Source: Candidatus Ozemibacter sibiricus
GTDB taxonomy: Bacteria > Muiribacteriota > Ozemobacteria > Ozemobacterales > Ozemobacteraceae
Reading direction: 5' to 3'
DNA: 64,000 nt
NCBI GenBank assembly: GCA_003327425.1
Contig: QOQW01000014.1
Coordinates: forward strand, 62,001 to 126,000
Shown here: in pieces, positions 8,301 through 15,503 of the stretch
How the letters are laid out: each line of letters begins with the position of its first letter
Position numbering within the stretch: position 1 is the stretch's first letter
Notes under the pieces: generated by a model
What the model saw: the letters and a program-made list of their open reading frames with translations, nothing else
Database searches by the model: none
Told to the model about the DNA's origin: nothing
Program-made: the position numbers and the translations under genes

Positions 8301-9200
8301 ATGGGAGGGATTGTGTCCAAGGGAGCGAAAATCACTGTGATCGTTCTGGGGTTGTTCTTGACCTGGAGCCTGCCGGGCGGGGCGGCGGGGCCTGGGGAGT
8401 GGGGGGCCTGGGAGCAGCATCCGTTGCTGCGTCAGGCGATCAGGCAGGCGGCGGAACGGGTCGCCTACGCGCGCCAGGCCGGGGCTCGTCTGGTACCGGT
8501 GGAGAATGGGCGGACCTTCTGCCTGGTCTGGTACCCGCAAGGAGCGGCGACCGGTGCCCGGCCTCCGGTCATCGCCACGCTCAGCGGACATGGCAGCTGG
8601 GCCTTCGACGAGTTCTTCCTGTGGCATCGCGAAGCGGCGGCGCGCGGCTATGGGATTCTCGCCCTGCAATGGTGGCTGGGAACGGGCGAGCGGCGCCAGG
8701 ATTACCTTTCCCCACCTGAAGTCTATCGAAGCTTCGAACAGATCATGCGGGCCGAAGGTATTCCTCCCGGACGGAACCTCCTGCACGGGTTCAGTCGGGG
8801 ATCGGCCAACATCTACGGGGTGACGGCCCTCGATCAGCGAACCGGCCATCGGTTCTTCTGTCTGACCGTGGCCAATGCGGGCAAAGCGAGCCCGGATTTT
8901 CCCATCAATCGCGACCTCACGGCGGGGCGGTTCGGGCCGCGGCCGTTCGACCAGACGCATTGGGTCTTGTATGCCGGGGCCCACGATCCTCACCCTGAGC
9001 GAGACGGCATTCCCGGCATGCGGGAGACTGCCGCCTGGCTGACGAGCCTGGGCGGGACGGTCGATCTGTTCATCGAAGATCAAGAGGGCGACCACGGCGG
9101 ATTCCATCGCCGTCCGGCCAATCTGCGGGCGGCCCTCGACGTCTTCCAGCGTCTCCTGGAGGAAGCAGAGGCGCCAGCCCCGCTCCGTCGTTCCAACTGA
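8301..9200 (+). CDS. Secreted alpha/beta hydrolase
   Basis: This is a 299-residue protein with a signal peptide or anchor at residues 8-30. The nucleophile elbow is GFSRG with Ser at about 165. The probable acid Asp lies in the segment AGAHDPHPERD and the catalytic His in GDHGG. This is the Ser-Asp-His layout of the alpha/beta hydrolase fold, close to the dienelactone hydrolase/esterase or PHB-depolymerase-like group. The substrate is unknown. An in-frame GTG at 8313 stands two bases after GGGAGGGA and could be the true start. The downstream inverted repeat at 9247-9300 separates it from a convergent gene. Confidence 0.7.
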   Translation: MGGIVSKGAKITVIVLGLFLTWSLPGGAAGPGEWGAWEQHPLLRQAIRQAAERVAYARQAGARLVPVENGRTFCLVWYPQGAATGARPPVIATLSGHGSWAFDEFFLWHREAAARGYGILALQWWLGTGERRQDYLSPPEVYRSFEQIMRAEGIPPGRNLLHGFSRGSANIYGVTALDQRTGHRFFCLTVANAGKASPDFPINRDLTAGRFGPRPFDQTHWVLYAGAHDPHPERDGIPGMRETAAWLTSLGGTVDLFIEDQEGDHGGFHRRPANLRAALDVFQRLLEEAEAPAPLRRSN

Positions 9201-9246
9201 GGCGCGAGTCGCCGGCCTTTCCGAAAACGGAACATTGCGGGGACAG

Positions 9247-9300
9247 GAGGCCGGGGACCGGCGACGAAGTCCTGGCCTGGTGTCGCCGGTCCCCGGCCTC
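9247..9300. terminator. Perfect 19-bp inverted repeat between convergent genes
   Basis: Arms 9247-9265 and 9282-9300 are exact reverse complements with a 16-base loop. It lies 46 bases after the hydrolase stop and just before the stop of the convergent macroglobulin-like gene. No T tract is present on either strand, so it would act as a bidirectional, T-poor hairpin. Confidence 0.6.
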
Positions 9301-9309
9301 GGGGATCGA

Positions 9310-12300
9310 TCACCGACAGGTGATGGCGGGAATCTCAAGGGTCTGGATGATGGCCGGATTGCCCTGGTGGCGGACCATGACGAAGCCATGGCTGCGGCCG
9401 GGCAGAGCGCCCTCGATGACGAGCGACAGGGTATGTCGCCCACGGAACGGCACGGTCAGGAACTGGATGCGTTCTCCGCCGCTGGCTTTCTGCCCGTAGA
9501 GGAGCTGGCCACGGTAGTCGGCCAGGATGTCCTCGGTCTGGCGGAGCGTGACCACCGACGGCAGGGCGATGACGGCGTAGTACTCGATCGGATCGCGACT
9601 CTGATCGAGATCGATGGTGAGCGTGCGCGCTTCGCCGACGCTGAGCGTCGTCGCGTCGGTGCGCACCCGGAAGAAGCCGGCGGTCGTCAGGTATTCGCTC
9701 ATCAGCAACGGTTGCGACCGTTCGATCAGGGCGATGGCGTGCGACGGCATGGTGAGACGGGCGCTGGTCTGCTCGGTCGTGAACCGGATGGGCGTGGCGC
9801 CAAGGGAATGGGTCGCCCTGGGCTGGCCCTCGATGTCGACCACCACCTGACCGGCGGGTTGGCCGGCTTTCTCACGGGCCATGGTGATCAGCAGGTCGAG
9901 GAACTTGACCACCGTCTGGGGGGCGCCGTAGACGCCGCCCAGCATGGCCGGCCCCTGGACCAGCCCCGGTTCGCCGGTCAGGATCATGCCGCGGGCGATG
10001 GTGCGGAAGAGGCGGTCGAACGACGGATCCTTCTGCAGGTAGAGCGCCTTGGCATTGAGGAGCAGGTAGTAGAGCGGGCCGGTGCGTTCGAACGCGCGCA
10101 GGAAGCGGAATTTGTCGTAGTTCTTGACGAACCGCTCGTTGAGATCGCGCAGGTCGGAGGAGCCGCCGAGGTCGAGCGCAGGGGCCATCTCCTTGACGAA
10201 CCAGTTGACCACGGCGGCATCGGTCACCGCTCGATGCACGACCTTGCCGTCGACCACGACGGGAATCAGGTCGCCGTCGGTCGCGCCGGGGGTGAAGAGC
10301 CCGACCTCTTCGGTCGAGATCTTGCGACGGCCCAGTTCGGTCGTCAGTTCTTCGGCCAGCCGTCCGGCCCGGTCGAGGAGGGTGGCGAACTCGGCCTTGA
10401 GGGCGGCATGGCCAGACAGGGTGTTGGTCACCTGCAGCAGATTCTTCAGCACCCAGACCGACCAGAGGGGGGTGCCGTCGAGGCCCGGATAGGGGCGCAT
10501 CAGTCTGGTCTGGCGGTCGTAGAACGTTTCATCGAGATCCTTGATGGCCTTGTCGAGATCGGCCTTGATGGTGGAGCGCAGGCCATCATCTTCGAGCAGA
10601 CCTTCGGCGAAGCTGCGCAGCAGCATGGCGTCGATGGCGGCCATGGCGCTCAGGGCTTCGCTATGGCCGAACCAAGATTTCATCGTGGTCACGATGGTCA
10701 TGGTCATGCCGCGCAGCAACTGGCCGGGGTGCGCGAAGACGCTGACGGCATGCTTCGCCGGCACGGTGATCGGCTTACCCTCGGAGACGATCAGCTCGCT
10801 GAAGGTGACGGGGAATTCGCTGGCATCGCGGAGGGGGATGGCCCGGCGGTCGATCAGGGTGCCATCGGCCTTGGTCAACTCGGCCAGCAGCTCCCCCGAG
10901 CCGCCCGTTCCGACGAGGGGAACCTGGAACTCCTGGCCGCCGGCCGGGACGGCGAAGGTCAGCGGCCTGGCCAGCCCGGCGCCGGACACCTTCAGTTGGC
11001 CGGCGCCGCCTTCGCAGGTGGCGAAGGCCCGCAAGCTGACCTGGGCGCCCTTGAGCAGCAGCGCCGGGGCGCTCAGTTCGACGGTGCCGCCGCGGCGGCC
11101 GACATCGACGTCGTTGATCGCCTCGAGCCAGTCGAAGCCGGACAGGGCGACGAACCGGGCCTTGCACCGGCCGCTCTGCGGCGGCAGTTTGACAGTGACC
11201 CGGGCCCGCCCCGCCGCGTCGGTCTTCACGAGCTGGCAGCAGACGACCTTCTTCTCGCCGACTCGGATGACTTCGGGGTTTTCCGCAGCAGGGGGGGCTT
11301 CTTCGGCCGCCCCTCCAGGAGCGCCGGCCATGGCGGCCGCCCCCCCCAAGCTGCGAGCCATGGCGGGGGCCGGGGCCGATTTCTCCATTTCAATATCCAG
11401 GGCAGTTGCCTGGCCCGAGAACGCTTCGTCGCTCATCATCATGGATGGGGAAGGAGCCGCCTGCACCCCGGGCTGTGGCAGCGACAGCCTCTTTCCTTTC
11501 CTGATCTGATGCCGGTAGCCGGTCTGGTCCTCCCATTGGGAGAGGCCGGCGGCCGCGTCGCGGAAGGAATCGCCGGTGGCCGAGATCAGCGGGTCTTTGG
11601 GGCTGCGGTTGGCGACGCGGTTGTCGAATACCTCCAGCATGCCCCAGACCGAGCGGGGCTTGCCGCTGGCGCGGTCGAAGGTGTCGATGGTCACCGTGAT
11701 CTCGCGTTCCGGGGCGGCTTGTTTGGGCGTCTCCAGCTTGACGCGCAGGGCGCTCGGTGTGAACAGCATCGCCCAGGCCTGGTGCAAGATCTTTTCAGGC
11801 TTTTTCTCTTCACCTATCCTGGTTTCCCAGCCGCCGATCGCCACGAAGGAATAGGGGCCGGCCACCGCAAAGGTCACTTCGTCCCCTTTCTTGAGGCGGC
11901 CCGACATCGAGAGCGGCTCGACGGCGAACCGGCCGTCGGCCTTCGGCACCAGCCGCCAGGCCTTCACCCCTTCGAGATCGACCCGGGCGGTGATCCGGCC
12001 GGCGCCATCATCCCCTGTCAGGGCGGAGTCGAGGGCGAAGGGGGCGTCGGCCTGGCCTTCTTCCTTGAGCAGGTAGATGTCACGCCCCGGGACGGCGACC
12101 GTATTCTCATAGGGAGCGACGGTGGCTTTGAACCGGTTGGTGAATCCCGACGAAATCAGGCTGACCTGCCGTTCGACGTGGCCGGAGCGGCCGAACAGAT
12201 GCCGGACGTTGCCTTTCTCGGTGATCACTTCCAGCTCGAACGGTCCGGAATGACCCCCGACCTGGAGGACGGCGGCCAGTTCCCCTTTCTTCATCGTCAG

Positions 12301-13002
12301 TTGCTGGGAAGGGCCCGCCTCGCAGCCATCGCAGCCGGGCAGCAGGCAACGGGTCTTGAGGGTGACCGGGCCGTTGAATGGCTGGTTGAAGACTCGTAGT
12401 TCGTTCTTCACGTTGAGGCCGTTGCCCCAGCGGGCGCCCACGCCGGCCGCATTGCCGAGGAACCAGCCGGCGCGTGCTTCTTCCAGCGCCTGGGGCGAGG
12501 TGAGCTGCTGGAACTCGTAGGCGAACGAGACCGCGCCCAGGGAGCCCTCGATGACCGCGAAGGTGGCGTCGCCCTTGAACGCGCCATCGGCGGTCTTGAC
12601 CTCGACCCGATATTCGCCGACCTCGAGGGGCTTTTTCGCCCCGCTCATGATCGTCTCGAGCAGCAGACCGCCGTCGTTGAGCCGGAACTCGCCCAGATCG
12701 CGGGGGGCGGCATTTTTACGGGCGAGGGTGACTTTGATCTTGTCCATCGGCCGGGCGGGCATGGCCACTTTCAGGTGGACATCCTCGTTGGGCCAGAACG
12801 TCGGCTGATCGACGGTGACCGAGACGAACTGCAGGCGGAAGCGATCAGCCAGGCCGGGCGCCAGGTCGAGAATCTCCGATTTCTCGGGGTCGACCTGGAA
12901 GATGCCCTGGGTTTCGCCGCCGGTCTGCCCCGGAGCAGCCCAGAGGGGGAAGAACCATGCCGCAACCGCCACGATCATCAGACAACCCATGAACCGTTTC
13001 AT
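9310..13002 (-). CDS. Large exported alpha-2-macroglobulin-like protein
   Basis: This is a 1230-residue protein with a signal peptide (1-23). GAGGAGG upstream fixes the ATG at 13002, even though the frame stays open further upstream. The N-terminal half has beta-rich macroglobulin-like domains. A Met/Ala/Pro-rich, bait-like linker follows at about 510-590. Then come TDAAGRARVTVKLPPQSG, matching the conserved macroglobulin 'TD..G.a....lPd' region, and a helical C-terminal half. At the place where the thioester GCxEQ would stand there is FGHSEAL (His about 780), so the Cys and Gln are absent. Bacterial macroglobulins trap proteases in the periplasm; without a thioester this one could not link covalently. 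Family call is by pattern, moderately sure. Confidence 0.62.
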   Translation of the reverse strand: MKRFMGCLMIVAVAAWFFPLWAAPGQTGGETQGIFQVDPEKSEILDLAPGLADRFRLQFVSVTVDQPTFWPNEDVHLKVAMPARPMDKIKVTLARKNAAPRDLGEFRLNDGGLLLETIMSGAKKPLEVGEYRVEVKTADGAFKGDATFAVIEGSLGAVSFAYEFQQLTSPQALEEARAGWFLGNAAGVGARWGNGLNVKNELRVFNQPFNGPVTLKTRCLLPGCDGCEAGPSQQLTMKKGELAAVLQVGGHSGPFELEVITEKGNVRHLFGRSGHVERQVSLISSGFTNRFKATVAPYENTVAVPGRDIYLLKEEGQADAPFALDSALTGDDGAGRITARVDLEGVKAWRLVPKADGRFAVEPLSMSGRLKKGDEVTFAVAGPYSFVAIGGWETRIGEEKKPEKILHQAWAMLFTPSALRVKLETPKQAAPEREITVTIDTFDRASGKPRSVWGMLEVFDNRVANRSPKDPLISATGDSFRDAAAGLSQWEDQTGYRHQIRKGKRLSLPQPGVQAAPSPSMMMSDEAFSGQATALDIEMEKSAPAPAMARSLGGAAAMAGAPGGAAEEAPPAAENPEVIRVGEKKVVCCQLVKTDAAGRARVTVKLPPQSGRCKARFVALSGFDWLEAINDVDVGRRGGTVELSAPALLLKGAQVSLRAFATCEGGAGQLKVSGAGLARPLTFAVPAGGQEFQVPLVGTGGSGELLAELTKADGTLIDRRAIPLRDASEFPVTFSELIVSEGKPITVPAKHAVSVFAHPGQLLRGMTMTIVTTMKSWFGHSEALSAMAAIDAMLLRSFAEGLLEDDGLRSTIKADLDKAIKDLDETFYDRQTRLMRPYPGLDGTPLWSVWVLKNLLQVTNTLSGHAALKAEFATLLDRAGRLAEELTTELGRRKISTEEVGLFTPGATDGDLIPVVVDGKVVHRAVTDAAVVNWFVKEMAPALDLGGSSDLRDLNERFVKNYDKFRFLRAFERTGPLYYLLLNAKALYLQKDPSFDRLFRTIARGMILTGEPGLVQGPAMLGGVYGAPQTVVKFLDLLITMAREKAGQPAGQVVVDIEGQPRATHSLGATPIRFTTEQTSARLTMPSHAIALIERSQPLLMSEYLTTAGFFRVRTDATTLSVGEARTLTIDLDQSRDPIEYYAVIALPSVVTLRQTEDILADYRGQLLYGQKASGGERIQFLTVPFRGRHTLSLVIEGALPGRSHGFVMVRHQGNPAIIQTLEIPAITCR

Positions 13003-13232
13003 CCGAACCTCCTCTTCTGGTGGGGCGGGCATCGGTCTCTCTGCTGCCCGTCGATCGGACCCATTTTCCCGCAGATCCCATCCGGAAAGCAAGACGAAAC
13101 ACCGGCCGGGCGGATTGCCCGGAAATTCGCTCGAGGATGGCTGGCTCTGGTCAGGGGACCCCCGCGACCGTCGCGTGCGACGTCGCACCGAGGGCGGCGC
13201 GGCCGGTTCGCGGGCCCGTGAAGGAAATATTC

Positions 13233-13267
13233 TCCGAACTCACCGAAGGCGGGAACTTTTCCGAACT
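13233..13267. promoter_or_regulatory. Direct repeats in a divergent promoter region
   Basis: TCCGAACT occurs at 13233-13240 and again at 13260-13267, exactly 27 bases apart, within longer similar segments (TTCTCCGAACTC and TTTTCCGAACTT). The repeats lie between the divergent macroglobulin-like and rhomboid genes. They could bind a shared regulator. No clear -35/-10 pair was found. Confidence 0.35.
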
Positions 13268-13333
13268 TAGTCTCGTCTAAATTTGCGAAACCTGGCATGG
13301 AACATGCTTTACCAGGAGGCGAGGAGGTTTGCC

Positions 13334-14098
13334 ATGCTGCCGATCAGAGACGACCTGCGGCCCCGTTCGCCGGCCTACGTGACGTGGGCCCTGCTGGGGC
13401 TGAACGCTGCGGTGTTCCTGTTCCAGCTCGGGTTGCCGGAATGGGCGCTCGAGCGGCTCTACCTCCTGTGGGGCATCGTGCCGGCCCGCCTGACCGACCC
13501 GGAATGGGCCTGGTGGCACGGCTTCCCCGGCAACGGCATGCTGACGTTGCTGACCAGCATGTTCCTGCATGGCGGGTGGTTCCACTTCCTGGCCAACGCC
13601 TGGACGCTCTGGCTGTTCGGCGATGACGTCGAGGACCGGCTGGGGCATCTGCCCTTCCTGGCCTTGTATCTGGGCACCGGGGTGGCGGCCGGGCTGACCC
13701 ATGTCTGGCTCTTCCCCGATTCGACGCTGCCGACCATCGGGGCGTCGGGGGCGATCTCCGGGGTGATGGGGGCGTTCCTGGTGCTGTTCCCGGCGGCCCG
13801 CCTGCATGTGCTGGTGCCGATCTTCGTCTTCGTCGATCTGTGGACAATCCCGGCCGCTCTCTACCTGCCGGTCTGGTTCATCGGCCAGCTGTTCTCCGGG
13901 ACGCTGGCGCTGGCGGCGCCGGGGTTCGGCGGAGTAGCGTTCTGGGCCCACATCGGCGGGTTCGTGGCCGGTCTGAGCTGGGCTCACTGGTGGCTGACCG
14001 CGGCTGAGACAGGTCCGCGCGAAGCGGAGTACATTCCGCCGCGCCCGGCGCCGGCGGTCGTGCGCCGCCCGCGCTACGTCATCTTGAACCGGTGGTGA
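13334..14098 (+). CDS. Rhomboid-family intramembrane serine protease
   Basis: This is a 254-residue protein with about six membrane helices. The catalytic Ser lies in GASGAISG (about 138) and the His in AHIGGF (about 206). HGGWFHFLAN provides the conserved His-rich entry to helix 2. These are the landmarks of rhomboid proteases, which cleave membrane proteins within the bilayer. The start is the ATG preceded by GAGGAGG (13321-13327); the frame stays open upstream but without a ribosome site. The basic C-terminal tail after about residue 225 (RPAPAVVRRPRY) is cytoplasmic. It is transcribed away from the macroglobulin-like gene. Confidence 0.88.
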   Translation: MLPIRDDLRPRSPAYVTWALLGLNAAVFLFQLGLPEWALERLYLLWGIVPARLTDPEWAWWHGFPGNGMLTLLTSMFLHGGWFHFLANAWTLWLFGDDVEDRLGHLPFLALYLGTGVAAGLTHVWLFPDSTLPTIGASGAISGVMGAFLVLFPAARLHVLVPIFVFVDLWTIPAALYLPVWFIGQLFSGTLALAAPGFGGVAFWAHIGGFVAGLSWAHWWLTAAETGPREAEYIPPRPAPAVVRRPRYVILNRW

Positions 14099-14129
14099 GG
14101 CTGGTCGGAACGCCCCTCTGGCCGGGAGC

Positions 14130-14157
14130 TTGACCTCTCGCCCGGTCGTGGTACTAT
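14130..14157 (+). promoter_or_regulatory. Sigma-70-type promoter
   Basis: TTGACC (14130-14135) and TACTAT (14152-14157) are 16 bases apart. The start point near 14164 gives a leader of about 29 bases that contains AGGAGG before the ATG at 14193. Confidence 0.7.
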
Positions 14158-14192
14158 GAACCATCACGCTTTCTGTCCAGGAGGGATTTCTG

Positions 14193-15146
14193 ATGGTTCG
14201 GGTCGGCCTGCTGCTGGTTCTGGTCCTCACGCTGTTCGTCGCCACCGGGTGTGGCAATGGTGATGACAAGCCCATCACGCCCGTTCCCACGACGGTGACT
14301 CGCGATGTGGTGTCGTTCACGCAGAGCTTCGTGATGCCGCTGTCGAGCGTTTCGACGCCGGCCACCAGTCTGCGCGGGCAGACCTGGTGGCAGGAGTTCG
14401 CCCTGCGCATCAACGGCACCGATTATCCCCCCTCGACGTTTACGGTCGATGCCAGCGCCAATCCGCCGATGGTGACCCTGACCTTCACCCTGACCCTCAG
14501 CAAGACCACGCTGGGAACGGTCTGGAACGAATCGACCAAGACCCTGTCGAGCATCCAGCTGGTCGAAGGCGGTCAGGTGATTGCCACCATCAATGCCACC
14601 AAAGCGAATGATCAAGCTGCCAATGTGACGGCGATCCCGGTTCCCGTCGTCGCTAAATATTCGGTGTCGGCCGACCGGGTGACCGTTTCTCTCATTTCCG
14701 GCACCGGAACGCCGGTTTCATCGATCCCGACGGCCAGTGACACGCTCTTCCTGGAAAAGGTCACCTACCTGAAGAACAACGTGGAATATCCCCTGGCTTC
14801 GGGGGTGGCCGACGTGCCGTCGGTCGGCACCACCTTCAAACTGTATTTCAACACGGCCGTCATCAATACCACCAACTGGACGGCCACCGTGGTCAACACC
14901 GACAGCAATATCTCCTTCCAGCTCAATAGCGGAACGCCGGCCGATGCCGCTCTCTTCACGGTCACGCCCATCGTGGTCGGTGGCAAATCGGTGATCACGG
15001 TGGTGGTCAACGGGGATGCCACGCGGAAATTGAAGGCCAACGCGAACTACCGGGTGACCTTGACCAGCTCGACGATCGCGCGGGCCGACAAACCCTTGGT
15101 CGCCTTCCCGTCGAACCTCACCCGCACCTTCCGAACCGCTCCCTGA
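14193..15146 (+). CDS. Lipoprotein with a SbsA-type Ig-like domain
   Basis: This is a 317-residue protein. Its signal peptide ends in the lipobox-like FVATGC (Cys 20), so it is probably lipid-anchored. The mature part is rich in Thr, Val and Asn and predicted all-beta. Its C-terminal ~100 residues (TTFKLYFNTAVI..., TVTPIVVGG..., NANYRVTLTSSTIA) follow the pattern of bacterial Ig-like Big_5/SbsA domains of surface proteins. The start has AGGAGG upstream and a near-consensus promoter. The function is unknown, perhaps a cell-surface or matrix structural role. It is monocistronic by layout. Confidence 0.7.
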   Translation: MVRVGLLLVLVLTLFVATGCGNGDDKPITPVPTTVTRDVVSFTQSFVMPLSSVSTPATSLRGQTWWQEFALRINGTDYPPSTFTVDASANPPMVTLTFTLTLSKTTLGTVWNESTKTLSSIQLVEGGQVIATINATKANDQAANVTAIPVPVVAKYSVSADRVTVSLISGTGTPVSSIPTASDTLFLEKVTYLKNNVEYPLASGVADVPSVGTTFKLYFNTAVINTTNWTATVVNTDSNISFQLNSGTPADAALFTVTPIVVGGKSVITVVVNGDATRKLKANANYRVTLTSSTIARADKPLVAFPSNLTRTFRTAP

Positions 15147-15465
15147 GCGCGCGAGGCCCGGCTTCCGCGGAACCGTCTTCCTCAGTCGGCTGAGTCGAGC
15201 CCTGCCTGGGTGCGCTGCGCCGGCCAAGCCTCGCGAGACGAGGCCGTGGGGCGCGGGAAAGGGCTGCGGTCTGGACGCACGGCCACCAGGTCGCGAGCAG
15301 ATGGCGGTCGACCGTTCTCGGGCGAGGGCGGTCGGTGGGGCCTGGGCTCGCCGGCGTGCGTCATCACGGCGGGATGACGGGCGAGCTCGCGCCGGCTGAC
15401 CCGGGCCTGGCTGGGCTTCTCCAGACCGGGTCGCTGCCGAGGGGGCACCTCTGACCCGCCCGGCA

Positions 15466-15495
15466 TTGCCCTGGCGGGCGGGGCCTGCCTATAAT
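15466..15495 (+). promoter_or_regulatory. Promoter with perfect -10 box, predicting a leaderless mRNA
   Basis: TTGCCC (15466-15471) and a perfect TATAAT (15490-15495) are separated by 18 bases. The ATG of the phosphatase gene begins only nine bases after the last base of the -10 box, and no Shine-Dalgarno motif fits between them. Transcription would therefore begin at or within two bases of the start codon. The rest of the 15147-15465 interval holds no recognisable gene. Confidence 0.6.
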
Positions 15496-15503
15496 GGGCC
15501 GGC

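Noticed and set aside
9235-12399. 1054-codon frame antisense to the macroglobulin-like gene
   Set aside because: It is a shadow frame in GC-rich DNA: His-, Gly- and Asp-rich, without a ribosome site or domain, whereas the opposite strand has a signal peptide and a ribosome site.
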